NCBI GenBank assembly: GCA_963747005.1
Contig: CAVVDT010000013.1
Coordinates: 186,001 to 250,000, forward strand
From: CAVVDT01 sp963747005
GTDB taxonomy: Bacteria; Pseudomonadota; Alphaproteobacteria; Rhizobiales; Aestuariivirgaceae
DNA: 64,000 nucleotides
Direction of reading: 5' to 3'
Shown here: positions 1 through 8,099 of the stretch, piece by piece
Layout: every line of letters begins with the position of its first letter
How positions within the stretch are numbered: the stretch's first letter is position 1
The notes under the pieces: generated by a model
The model's database searches: none
Told to the model about the DNA's origin: nothing
The model's input: only the letters and a program-made list of their open reading frames with translations
Program-made: the position numbers and the translations under genes

Positions 1-7
1 CGCCATC

Positions 8-790
8 GTGGCGGCGATGCTGGCGGCGGCGGTCCTGCCGGCGGCGACATACGCCCAAAGCGCCCAGACGCAAACTTCACCCACTCTCGATGCCTTGCCG
101 TTCAGCAAGAAGCTGCAACTGGCCAAGGCCGGGGACGAGGACGCACAAATGGCGGTGGCCGCCGCCTATGAAAGCGGCGACGGGGTGCGCAAGAGCGTGG
201 TCCTCGCGGCGCACTGGTACCGCCCCGCCGCCCAGCACGGCAACGCGGTGGCGCAATTGAAACTTGCCCACCTCGTGCAGACCGGCGCCCGCGACCTGAA
301 GAAGGACCTGCCGCTCGCCGCCAGGCTTTACGAAGCCGCCGCCAAGCAGGGCAATCACGAGGCCGAATACTGGACCGGCTATAGCTACGAGCAGGGAGAA
401 GGGGTGGACAAAGACGTCAAGACCGCGATCCAGTGGTATCAAAAGGCCGCCGATGCCGGCATCGCCGATGCCAGCAACAGCCTCGGTCTCATTTATCTCG
501 GCAGCAAGGACGTGGCACGCGACCTCAACCGCGCCTTCCAGTTGTTCAAGGCCGCGGCCGATCAGAAAAATCCCTGGGCCGAAAACAATCTCGGCGGCAT
601 GTACGAGATGGGCTGGGGCGTGGCTGCCGACCGCACCGAAGCGGTGCGTTATTATCGCCTCGCCGCCGCGCAGGCCAATCCCCACGCCGTCACCAATCTG
701 AAGCGCCTGGGCGAACCGGTCGAGACGCCCGTCGCCACCAGCAGCGATCAGCCCGCACAGCAACCGGCCCAGCAGCAACAGCAGAACTGA
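8..790 (+). CDS. Sel1-repeat (TPR-like) exported protein, 5' end possibly cut
   Basis: The protein is about 260 residues with a hydrophobic, Ala-rich N-terminus ending near TYAQS, which looks like a Sec signal peptide. It is followed by about five Sel1-like repeats of some 36 residues, recognisable by recurring patterns such as YESGDGV, AAHWYRPAAQHGN, YEQGEGV and AIQWYQKAADAG. The tail is Gln/Pro-rich. Sel1 repeats form alpha-solenoids that mediate protein contacts, often at the envelope; the partner here cannot be inferred. The first in-frame start is a GTG at base 8, and the frame stays open to the window edge, so the true start may lie upstream. Confidence 0.75.
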   Translation: MAAMLAAAVLPAATYAQSAQTQTSPTLDALPFSKKLQLAKAGDEDAQMAVAAAYESGDGVRKSVVLAAHWYRPAAQHGNAVAQLKLAHLVQTGARDLKKDLPLAARLYEAAAKQGNHEAEYWTGYSYEQGEGVDKDVKTAIQWYQKAADAGIADASNSLGLIYLGSKDVARDLNRAFQLFKAAADQKNPWAENNLGGMYEMGWGVAADRTEAVRYYRLAAAQANPHAVTNLKRLGEPVETPVATSSDQPAQQPAQQQQQN

Positions 791-802
791 CTGACTGCTT
801 GC

Positions 803-2143
803 TCAGGCTGCCTGTGCCGGCCGCTTGTCGATGGCAGCGAGCAGATCGGGCAGGGGGCCGCCTTCGGCCATGGCGAGGATCGCGGCGATGGTCTCATCGG
901 GGCGCGGCCAGCCGCCGTGGCGCATCAGGCCTTCCGCCTTGGCGATGAGTGCATCGCGCGACAGAGGTGCCTCCGGATCGCCCAAGGCGTCGCTCACCTG
1001 TGCTTCGAGGCGCTGGCCTCCGGCAAAGTTGGCGACGATGCGCGTGCCCCAATGCTGCGGGTAAGCGGCCTGCTGGGGCTTGCCGATGCCGACCCCGATC
1101 TTCTTCCGCAACGCCGCCAGCCGGGCGCGCGCCTCGGCCTCGAAGCTTGGAAATTCCACCTGCGGATCGCTCAGCGCCGCTGCCACACAATGTTGCAGGG
1201 AAAATTTCGCCGCATAGGGGCTTTGCGGGTCGCTGCGATCGCACAGATCGAGGGCGGCCTGATAGGCCTCGATAGATATTTTCACAATCGCATCAACACT
1301 CAATCCGCCTGCCTTCATCTGCTTTTGGATATCGGCGGCACAGGCGATGGCAGGGTGGGTGTGACGGCATGACGGCCACGGCTTGATGGAGGTCTGATGC
1401 ACCTGCCAGGGCGCGTCGGGGGTGGCCAGCAGGCGCGTGGCATCGCCATCGGGGCAGGCGGCGCGGTAGAAACCGCGTTCGCCTTCCAGGATATCGGGCG
1501 CGCCGGTGAACCCGTGGGCCGCCAGCCCGGCTGCCACCATCCCGGCTTCGGCGCCGCGTCCGGCATGCAGATGCTTGGTCTCGGCACCGGTTGCGAGGAA
1601 TTCCCACAGGCCCGCCGCCTGGCTGCCGGCATTGCCGAGGGCGTGGACGGCTTGCAGTTCGTCGAGGCCGAGGAGGTGGGCTGCCGCCATGGCCGAACCG
1701 AAGGGGCCGCAGGTCGCGGTGTTGTGCCAGATACGGTAGTGCGCCGGTCCGACGCTCATGCCCAGCCGGGTCGTTGCCTCGAACCCGTGCAGCAGGCCGG
1801 TCAGTACCTGACGGCCATCGCGACCCGCGCCCAGTGCCACCAGCGCCGGCACGACCACACAGCCGGGATGGACCACCGAGGCGCGGTGCAGATCGTCGAC
1901 CTCGAGGATGTGGCACAGGGCCCCCAGCACGAACGCCTGGCGCGGCTCATCGAGGTCCGTCAGCTTGCCGTCGCGGGCCAGCGCACGGGCCCAGGCAAGC
2001 ACCTTGCGGCCGGGCACCGAACGGGTACCGGCAATGATGTTGGCAGCGGCATCAAGGAGAAGATCGGCTGCGACTTCCATGTCGCCATCGCCGACCGGCT
2101 TGGCGCGGATGAGGCGGACCAGACGGGTGGTGAGGGAGGCCAT
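803..2143 (-). CDS. MmgE/PrpD family protein
   Basis: This 446-residue protein has the length and texture of the MmgE/PrpD family, which includes 2-methylcitrate dehydratase and cis-aconitate decarboxylase-like enzymes. The helical N-terminal half carries stretches such as HNTATCGPFGSAMAAAHLLG and the C-terminal half has the family's IKPWPSCRHTHPAI segment. Substrate specificity cannot be assigned: there is no prpB or prpC nearby, so a methylcitrate role is not supported by context. It stands alone, convergent with the Sel1 gene, from which it is separated by 12 bp. The start is an ATG preceded by a divergent intergenic region shared with rlpA. Confidence 0.8.
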   Translation of the reverse strand: MASLTTRLVRLIRAKPVGDGDMEVAADLLLDAAANIIAGTRSVPGRKVLAWARALARDGKLTDLDEPRQAFVLGALCHILEVDDLHRASVVHPGCVVVPALVALGAGRDGRQVLTGLLHGFEATTRLGMSVGPAHYRIWHNTATCGPFGSAMAAAHLLGLDELQAVHALGNAGSQAAGLWEFLATGAETKHLHAGRGAEAGMVAAGLAAHGFTGAPDILEGERGFYRAACPDGDATRLLATPDAPWQVHQTSIKPWPSCRHTHPAIACAADIQKQMKAGGLSVDAIVKISIEAYQAALDLCDRSDPQSPYAAKFSLQHCVAAALSDPQVEFPSFEAEARARLAALRKKIGVGIGKPQQAAYPQHWGTRIVANFAGGQRLEAQVSDALGDPEAPLSRDALIAKAEGLMRHGGWPRPDETIAAILAMAEGGPLPDLLAAIDKRPAQAA

Positions 2144-2336
2144 GGCAGCTATCCTTGCGTTCTACGGGCAATCAGGGCGTGAGATTGGCCGCATGATCGC
2201 GGCCGCGCAAGGGCGTTAACCATGTCTGCGAACCCTTCCTTTACCTAGACGGCCAAGGATGGCGGGCGGTGGTCGTTCCTTGTCCGGTGCCAGGAAGACT
2301 CTCGGCAACAGCCGCAAGACGGGGTTGGGTTTGAGT

Positions 2337-3242
2337 ATGCGTATCCTGCTGAGTGCCGCCCTGTCGCGGCTTCGCGCCGTTCCGTTCATCGCCGTCGCCG
2401 CCATGATTGCCCTGCCGCTCGCCCTGAGCGGCTGCGGCTCGAGCCGCGACCCCTTCGCCGGTATCGGTGCGCCGGTCTATCCCGGCAACCGGCCACCGCC
2501 CAAGGGCGGGGGGCGTTACCTGGTAGGCGATCCCTATCAGGTGGCCGGCAGATGGTTCACCCCCAAGGAGCAGCCGGGCTACGACAAGGTCGGCATCGCC
2601 TCCTGGTACGGCCCCAAGTTCAACCGCCGCAAGACGTCCAATGGCGAGTGGTTCGACATGAACTACCTGTCGGCGGCCCATCCGACGCTGCCGTTGCCCA
2701 GCTACGCCAAGGTGACCAACCTGGAGAACGGCCGCCAGGTCATCGTCCGCATCAACGACCGCGGTCCCTTCGTCGCCGACCGCATCATCGATCTGTCCAA
2801 GCGTGCCGCCGAACAGCTCGACATGATCGGCAGTGGCAGTGCCAAGGTGCGGGTGCAGTACATCGGCCCGGCGCCGCTCAACGACAAGGGCACCCAGCTT
2901 GCCGCCCTTAACCGAGACCTGAAGCAAGGCACCCTAGATGCCACCCGCTACGCCGCCAATGACACGTCCACTCAGCCGGTCCGCCAGCCCGTCGTACTGG
3001 CCAGCAACAACTCCACCCATGCGGGCTACTTCGTGCAGGTCGGCGCCTTTGCCGACCCGGCCAACGTGGCGCGTGCCCGCCAGAGCCTTGCCTCGATGGG
3101 GCCGGTGGTCGTGAGCCCCGTCCACGGGCTCTTCAGCGTTCGTCTCGGCCCCCTCGACAGTGCGGACAGCGCCCGCTACGCGCTCAGCCAGGTGAAGGCG
3201 GCGGGCCACTACGATGCCCGGCTGGTCATCGCCCAGGAATAG
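2337..3242 (+). CDS. rlpA: RlpA septal ring lytic transglycosylase lipoprotein
   Basis: RlpA is an outer-membrane lipoprotein that binds denuded peptidoglycan and in some species cleaves it at the septum. From the ATG at 2337 the protein is 301 residues. A hydrophobic signal ends in the lipobox LALSGC with Cys33 as the lipidated residue. A double-psi beta-barrel domain follows at about residues 85-175 (GIASWYGPKF, NDRGPFV) and a C-terminal SPOR domain at about 225-300 (YFVQVGAFADPANVARA). An upstream in-frame start at 2259 would bury the signal peptide, so it was not chosen. RlpA next to a D,D-carboxypeptidase gene is a common alphaproteobacterial order; here a transporter operon lies between them. 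Confidence 0.9.
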   Translation: MRILLSAALSRLRAVPFIAVAAMIALPLALSGCGSSRDPFAGIGAPVYPGNRPPPKGGGRYLVGDPYQVAGRWFTPKEQPGYDKVGIASWYGPKFNRRKTSNGEWFDMNYLSAAHPTLPLPSYAKVTNLENGRQVIVRINDRGPFVADRIIDLSKRAAEQLDMIGSGSAKVRVQYIGPAPLNDKGTQLAALNRDLKQGTLDATRYAANDTSTQPVRQPVVLASNNSTHAGYFVQVGAFADPANVARARQSLASMGPVVVSPVHGLFSVRLGPLDSADSARYALSQVKAAGHYDARLVIAQE

Positions 3243-3268
3243 ACCGGCTGCCGCTTCCAGAAACTTGG

Positions 3269-3294
3269 TGCCGCAAGGGCAAAAGCCTGCGGCA
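3269..3294 (+). terminator. Stem-loop after rlpA
   Basis: A perfect 7-bp inverted repeat (TGCCGCA/TGCGGCA) flanks a 12-nt loop 27 bp after the rlpA stop. No T-run follows, so it may be a processing or stability hairpin rather than an intrinsic terminator. Confidence 0.35.
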
Positions 3295-3405
3295 GTGCCT
3301 TGCAGTACGGCGCGAACTTGGCCAGACTGTAGCTGGGGGGTCGGCTGGGTGCTGCATCGACCCCCGCGAGAAAAACAGTAGCCAACCAGGGAGAACGTCA
3401 GGGCT

Positions 3406-4500
3406 ATGCAGAAAACCGCAAACGTAAAGTCAACAGGGCGCCGCCGGCTCCTGATCGGCGGGGCCAGTGCCATCGCCTTGCTGGGCTGTCTTGCCGCCGC
3501 CGGACCGCAGATTGCCCGGGCAGCGGACCAGGTCATCATCGCCTCGTGGGGCGGCTCCTACCAGGCCGCGCAGAGCAAGGCGCTGTTCCAGCCGGCCTCC
3601 AAGGATACCGGCGTGCAGGTGATCGAGGAGACCTATGGCGGCATGTCGGACGTGCGCCTCAAGGTGAAGGCCAATGCCATGACCTGGGATATCGTCGCCA
3701 GCGGCTCCGGCTCGGCGGCGCGTGCCGGTGTCGAGGGCCTGCTTGAACCCCTCGACTACAACATCATCGACGTCTCGGGATTTCCCAAGAACCTCTACAA
3801 CAAATACTGCGTGGGCGGCGACGTGTTCTCCACCGTCATGGCCTGGAACACCGCCACCTATGGCGACAATCACCCCAAGTCGTGGGCCGATTTCTGGGAT
3901 GTGAAGAAGTTCCCCGGCAAACGCGCCTACCGCAACAAGGTGCCGGGCGCCCTTGAGCCGGCGCTGATGGCCGACGGGGTGCCGCCTGACCAGGTCTACA
4001 AGGTGCTCGACAGCGAAGAGGGCATCAAGCGCGCCATCGACAAGATCCGCCAGTTGAAGCCCAACATTGCCGTGTGGTGGAGCTCCGGCGCCCAGCACGC
4101 CCAGTTGATGAAGGACGGCGAGGTCGACATGACCACCGGCTGGAACGGCCGCTTCGACGTGGCCGCCAAGGACGGCGCCAAGGTCGCCTACACCTTCAAC
4201 CAGGCGCTGCTCGACTATGACTGCTTCGCCATCCCCAAGGGTGCGCCGCATCTTGATGCTGCCATGAAGTTCCTGGGCGAGATTTCCATGGCGAAATATC
4301 AGGCCAACCTGCCGAAGTACATCACCTACGGCCCGACCAACAAGAAGGCCTTCGATCTCGGCACCATCGACGAGAAGACGGCCAAGATGCTGCCGTCCTA
4401 TCCGCCCAATGCCGCCATGCAGCTTCCGATCAATCTCGAATGGTACGAGAAGTGGGAGCAGAAGGCCGCCGAAATGTACCAGGAAATGGTCACGGAATAG
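3406..4500 (+). CDS. ABC transporter substrate-binding protein, polyamine type (PotD/PotF-like)
   Basis: This 364-residue periplasmic binding protein is the first gene of a four-gene importer. The N-terminus has a Tat-like signal (GRRRLLIGG followed by a hydrophobic stretch, cleavage near ARAAD at residue 40). The mature protein starts with IIASWGGSYQ, typical of the spermidine/putrescine-type binding family. Later segments (KSWADFWD, LMKDGEVDMTTGWNGR) fit the same fold. The ligand is uncertain: many alphaproteobacterial members of this family carry other amines or opine-like solutes. An AGGGAGAA ribosome binding site precedes the ATG. Confidence 0.88.
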   Translation: MQKTANVKSTGRRRLLIGGASAIALLGCLAAAGPQIARAADQVIIASWGGSYQAAQSKALFQPASKDTGVQVIEETYGGMSDVRLKVKANAMTWDIVASGSGSAARAGVEGLLEPLDYNIIDVSGFPKNLYNKYCVGGDVFSTVMAWNTATYGDNHPKSWADFWDVKKFPGKRAYRNKVPGALEPALMADGVPPDQVYKVLDSEEGIKRAIDKIRQLKPNIAVWWSSGAQHAQLMKDGEVDMTTGWNGRFDVAAKDGAKVAYTFNQALLDYDCFAIPKGAPHLDAAMKFLGEISMAKYQANLPKYITYGPTNKKAFDLGTIDEKTAKMLPSYPPNAAMQLPINLEWYEKWEQKAAEMYQEMVTE

Positions 4501-4519
4501 GCTGACGCCAACATCTGGA

Positions 4520-4545
4520 GGAGCGATGCCCCAGGGCATCGCTCC
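4520..4545 (+). promoter_or_regulatory. Intercistronic stem-loop between binding protein and ATPase genes
   Basis: A perfect 11-bp inverted repeat (GGAGCGATGCC/GGCATCGCTCC) with a CCAG loop lies in the 72-bp gap after the binding-protein gene. No T-run follows. Hairpins here commonly protect the upstream message and let the binding protein be made in excess over the membrane parts; that role is inferred. Confidence 0.6.
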
Positions 4546-4572
4546 CGCTCTCTTTGCGGCCGGGGGAACTGC

Positions 4573-5667
4573 ATGAACGATGCCACACCGGCAAAGGCGG
4601 CACTGCCCATCTCGGTCAGCGGCCTGACCAAGACCTATGGCAAGATCTTTGCCCTCGACAATGTCGATCTCGACATCAGAAGCGGCGAGTTCCTCACCTT
4701 GCTGGGGCCGTCGGGTTCCGGCAAGACGACGCTGTTGATGGTACTGGCAGGTTTCACCCGGCCCGATCACGGCAGCGTAAAGTTCGGCGATAATGAAATT
4801 GTCCGCCTGCCGCCCCACAAGCGCGATGTCGGCATGGTGTTCCAGAACTATGCGCTGTTTCCGCACATGAGCGTTGAGGGAAATGTCGGGTTTCCCTTGA
4901 AGCTGCGCAAGGTCGCAAAGCCTGAGATCGCAACCCGGGTGGCGCGTGCCCTGGAGACGGTGCAGCTTGGCGGTTACGGCAAGCGCGGCATCGACCAGCT
5001 TTCCGGCGGTCAGCGCCAGCGCGTGGCGCTGGCCCGCGCCATCGTGTTCGAGCCGCGTATTCTGCTGATGGACGAGCCCTTGTCGGCCCTCGACAAGAAG
5101 CTGCGCGAGCACATGCAGATCGAATTGCGCCATCTGCACGAAAAGCTCGGCATGACCACCGTCTATGTCACCCACGACCAGCGCGAGGCGCTGACCATGT
5201 CGGACCGCATCGCGGTCATCAACCACGGCCGCCTGATGCAGCTCGGCGGACCCAAGACCATCTATGAACGCCCGGCCAACCGCTTCATCGCCGACTTCAT
5301 CGGCGAATCGACCTTCCTGCCGGTGGAGGTGAAGGCCGGCAAGGCCATGCTTGACGGCCGCGAGATCAGAACCGCCACGCCGCCGGACGGAGAGGGGAGA
5401 CGCTTGGTGCTGTTGCGCCCCGAACGCCTGCATATCCTCGACCGCAAGGCCCCGGCCCGTCTCAATGTCTTCGAGGCGACGGTGCGCGATGTGGTCTATC
5501 AGGGCGACAGCTTTCTCATGGTGGCGGTCATGGCCGGCGGCCGGGAAATCGCCGTGCGCGGCCTGACGCGCGGAGCCCGCGTCTCCGCCATTCCCGCCGC
5601 CGGCACGCCCGTGAAACTCGGCCTCGATCCCGACGAGACCGCTCTCATTCCCGATGACGAGGCGTGA
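4573..5667 (+). CDS. ABC transporter ATP-binding protein, polyamine type (PotA-like)
   Basis: This 364-residue ATPase energises the importer encoded around it. All nucleotide-binding motifs are present: Walker A GPSGSGKTT at residues 45-53, Q-loop Gln91, signature LSGGQ at 143-147, Walker B ILLMDE at 163-168 followed by the D-loop SALD, and switch His201. A TOBE domain occupies about residues 285-360, as in PotA/UgpC-type ATPases. The start follows a GGGGGAA ribosome binding site. The next permease gene begins 5 bp after its stop, so translation is probably coupled. Confidence 0.9.
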   Translation: MNDATPAKAALPISVSGLTKTYGKIFALDNVDLDIRSGEFLTLLGPSGSGKTTLLMVLAGFTRPDHGSVKFGDNEIVRLPPHKRDVGMVFQNYALFPHMSVEGNVGFPLKLRKVAKPEIATRVARALETVQLGGYGKRGIDQLSGGQRQRVALARAIVFEPRILLMDEPLSALDKKLREHMQIELRHLHEKLGMTTVYVTHDQREALTMSDRIAVINHGRLMQLGGPKTIYERPANRFIADFIGESTFLPVEVKAGKAMLDGREIRTATPPDGEGRRLVLLRPERLHILDRKAPARLNVFEATVRDVVYQGDSFLMVAVMAGGREIAVRGLTRGARVSAIPAAGTPVKLGLDPDETALIPDDEA

Positions 5668-5671
5668 GGCC

Positions 5672-6565
5672 ATGAGCAATGGCGAGAAGCTTCATGCCCG
5701 CGAACTGGAAGGCGATGCCCGGCGCGAACGCCTGGCGCTGCTCGGCCTCACCTCGCCGGCGCTGATGCTCATCGCGGTCATCATGGTGATCCCGGTGGGC
5801 TGGCTGTTCTGGCTGTCGTTCATCGGCCAGGACGGCACCTTCTCCATGGAAAACTATGCGCGGATGATCCACTACAAGGCCTATTTCCGCATCTTCCGCA
5901 CCACTTTCGAGGTGAGCATCCTGACCACCGCGATCTGCTGCCTCATCGGCTATCCGCTGGCCTATTTCCTCGCCCACCTGCCGCAACGCGTCGCCAATCT
6001 GTGCATGATCGCCGTGCTGCTGCCGTTCTGGACCTCGCTGCTGGTCAGGACCTACGCCTGGCTGGTGCTGTTGCAGAGGAAGGGGCTCATCAACGATCTG
6101 GGCATCGGGCTCGGTCTGTGGGACGAACCGTTGCGCCTTGTCAACAACCTCACCGGCACCCTCATCGGCATGGTGCACATCATGCTGCCATTCCTGGTGC
6201 TGCCGGTCTACGGCTCCATGCGCGCCATCGACCGCGACTTTGTGAAGGCCGCCGCCAATCTCGGCGCCACCCCCACCCAGGCCTTCTGGCGGGTGTTCCT
6301 GCCGCTGTCGCTGCCCGGCGTGTTTGCCGGCAGCCTCATCGTTTTCGTCCTGTGCCTCGGATTTTTCGTCACTCCGGCCATTCTCGGCGGCGGCAAGGTG
6401 GTGATGGTTTCCATGCAGATCGCCTCCAACATCGAACTGTTCTTCAACTGGGGGGCGGCCAGCGCACTCGGGGTGGTGCTGCTGGTGGTGACCATGGCCA
6501 TCCTCGTCGTCGCCTCGAAATTCGTGCGCTTCGACCAGATCATCGGCGGCGGGCATGGACGATGA
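5672..6565 (+). CDS. ABC transporter permease, polyamine type (PotB-like)
   Basis: This 297-residue membrane protein is one of two permeases of the importer. About six hydrophobic segments are visible, beginning with LTSPALMLIAVIMVIPVGWL. The cytoplasmic EAA loop that contacts the ATPase is present (AAANLGATPTQAFWRVFLP). The ATG at 5672 is chosen because a GAGG lies 9 bases upstream; an in-frame ATG at 5654 overlaps the preceding gene and lacks such a site. Its stop overlaps the next permease start as ATGA. Confidence 0.87.
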   Translation: MSNGEKLHARELEGDARRERLALLGLTSPALMLIAVIMVIPVGWLFWLSFIGQDGTFSMENYARMIHYKAYFRIFRTTFEVSILTTAICCLIGYPLAYFLAHLPQRVANLCMIAVLLPFWTSLLVRTYAWLVLLQRKGLINDLGIGLGLWDEPLRLVNNLTGTLIGMVHIMLPFLVLPVYGSMRAIDRDFVKAAANLGATPTQAFWRVFLPLSLPGVFAGSLIVFVLCLGFFVTPAILGGGKVVMVSMQIASNIELFFNWGAASALGVVLLVVTMAILVVASKFVRFDQIIGGGHGR

Positions 6566-7380
6566 ACTGGCTGAACCAACCGGCATCGGAAACCCAGATT
6601 ACCCACAAGCATCGTCTGTGGCTCTACGGCTTCGCCATCCTTGTCATGCTGTTCCTGCTGGCGCCCACCATCATCGTCATTCCGATGTCGTTCTCGCAGT
6701 CGCAGTATCTGGAATTCCCGCCGCGCCACTGGTCGCTGCGCTGGTACGAGCATTACCTTTCCTCGCCCGCCTGGATGATGGCCACCGCCACCTCGCTGAA
6801 GGCGGCGAGCCTCACCATGCTGGTGGCGACGCCGCTCGGCACCATGGCAGCCTACGGGCTCTACGCCTCGCGGCTGAAGGTGGCGAGCATCGTTTTTCTC
6901 ATCCTCGTGACGCCGATCATCGTGCCGGTCATCCTGGTGGCCATCGGGGTGTTCTACGTCTATGCGAAGATCGGCATGGTCAACACCCTTACCGGCCTGG
7001 TCCTCGCCCACTCCATCCTTGCCATCCCGCTGGTGCTGGTCGTCGTTTCCTCGGCGCTGAAGAGTTTCGATCTCAACCAGGAGATGGCAGCGCGCAGCCT
7101 CGGCGCCAACCGCTTCCGGGCCTTTCTCATGGTGACCCTGCCGCAGATCAGGTTTGCCGTCCTCACCAGCGCCCTGTTGGCGTTCCTCACCTCGTTCGAC
7201 GAGGTGATCATTGCCCTGTTCGTGTCGGGGGCCGAGAATTCGACGCTCACCCGCAACATGTTCAATGCCCTGCGCGACCAGATCGACCCGACGATCGCCT
7301 CCATCTCGACTATCATGATTGTCGTATCGTCGTCCCTCCTGGCGGCCACCCAGTTGCTGGGTCGCTCGCGCAAATCCTGA
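6562..7380 (+). CDS. ABC transporter permease, polyamine type (PotC-like)
   Basis: This 272-residue second permease begins at the ATG of an ATGA overlap with the preceding gene, which argues for translational coupling. It has about six membrane segments (for example LYGFAILVMLFLLAPTIIVI) and an EAA loop (AARSLGANRFRAFLMVTLP). The segment FLTSFDEVIIALFVSG near the C-terminus is typical of PotC-type permeases. It is the last gene of the importer operon and converges on the histone-like gene. Confidence 0.87.
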   Translation: MNWLNQPASETQITHKHRLWLYGFAILVMLFLLAPTIIVIPMSFSQSQYLEFPPRHWSLRWYEHYLSSPAWMMATATSLKAASLTMLVATPLGTMAAYGLYASRLKVASIVFLILVTPIIVPVILVAIGVFYVYAKIGMVNTLTGLVLAHSILAIPLVLVVVSSALKSFDLNQEMAARSLGANRFRAFLMVTLPQIRFAVLTSALLAFLTSFDEVIIALFVSGAENSTLTRNMFNALRDQIDPTIASISTIMIVVSSSLLAATQLLGRSRKS

Positions 7381-7407
7381 TCCGACGGCAGGCGCAACAA
7401 CGAGAGA

Positions 7408-7434
7408 AGGCCCCCGCCACGATGGCAAGGGCCT
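7408..7434 (-). terminator. Stem-loop between convergent permease and histone-like genes
   Basis: AGGCCC pairs with GGGCCT, and an inner GCCA/TGGC stem closes a CGA loop. On the minus strand the stem is followed by a pyrimidine-rich stretch (TTCTCTCGTTG), so it may end transcription of the histone-like gene and possibly the permease operon on the other strand. Confidence 0.45.
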
Positions 7435-7472
7435 CCTGGATGTGAAGCTCCGGACCGCGGCCCGGGCATTTG

Positions 7473-7772
7473 CTACTTTTTGGCAGCGGCCTTCTTGGCG
7501 GGAGCTTTCTTGGCGGCGACCTTTGCCGCAGGCTTCTTGGCAGCAGCGGCTGCCTTGGCCGGCGCCTTCTTGGCCGCAGGTTTCTTGGCAGCAGCGGCCG
7601 CCTTTGCCGGTGCCTTCTTGGCGGCAGCCTTCACCGCAGGTTTCTTGGCGGCAGCGGCTTTCTTTGCCGGCGCCTTCGTGGCAGCAGCTTTCTTGGGTGC
7701 GGCGGCCTTCTTTGCCGGTGCCTTCTTGGCGGCGGCAGGTTTGGCAGCCGGCTTGGCTGGCGTTTTGGCCAT
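7473..7772 (-). CDS. Histone H1-like Lys/Ala/Pro-rich DNA-binding protein
   Basis: This 99-residue protein is built almost wholly of Lys, Ala and Pro in the pattern AAKKAPAKKAA with a few Val and Thr. It resembles the lysine-rich tail of eukaryotic histone H1 and bacterial H1-like proteins (AlgP, Hc2-type). Such proteins bind DNA without sequence specificity and affect nucleoid packing; no folded domain is visible. The DNA is correspondingly a degenerate repeat of GCC/AAG codons, a type of sequence prone to length variation. A GGAG lies 8 bases before the ATG. Function beyond DNA binding is not assignable. Confidence 0.75.
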   Translation of the reverse strand: MAKTPAKPAAKPAAAKKAPAKKAAAPKKAAATKAPAKKAAAAKKPAVKAAAKKAPAKAAAAAKKPAAKKAPAKAAAAAKKPAAKVAAKKAPAKKAAAKK

Positions 7773-8099
7773 AGTGCGATCTCCATCTGGTTTTCCGGAA
7801 AACGCTTGGGACGACTAACCGTCGACATCCACCGGTGATGCCGCCATGTGAGCGTCAGGACCGGGCTTGCCAATACCGCACACTTTTCCCGAATTGCCGA
7901 TTCGGCAACATAGATTCGTCACACCGGTGACAGAAGATGTGACATGCGTATGGCGATTAAGCATTTCGCCAACAAATCCGCATGCCCGGCGACTTGCCGG
8001 TTGAACTCGGGCAAAGCCACCTTTAGCCTGCCTCTACAACGATGTAAGCGTACCGTTCGTATGATGACCGTCTGTCGATACTGCCCTCCGGACCGGGCG
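7773..8099. promoter_or_regulatory. Divergent intergenic region with two short inverted repeats
   Basis: This 327-bp gap separates the histone-like gene from the D,D-carboxypeptidase gene. It holds TTGCCG-ATT-CGGCAA at 7894-7908 and GTCAC-ACCG-GTGAC at 7918-7931, ten bases apart, which could be operators or promoter-region palindromes. No gene is convincing here; an in-frame upstream extension of the carboxypeptidase gene exists from 7944 but precedes its signal peptide. No clear -35/-10 pair was found. Confidence 0.35.

Noticed and set aside
3430..5679. A 749-codon open frame on the minus strand opposite the transporter genes.
   Set aside because: It is antisense to genes with full ABC motifs. 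Its translation is rich in His, Gly, Arg and Gln with no domain, as expected from the mirror of high-GC codons.
7470..7838. Gly/Leu/Arg-rich plus-strand frames over the H1-like gene.
   Set aside because: They only reflect the codon repeat of the lysine/alanine-rich gene on the minus strand, which has a start, ribosome binding site and sensible composition.
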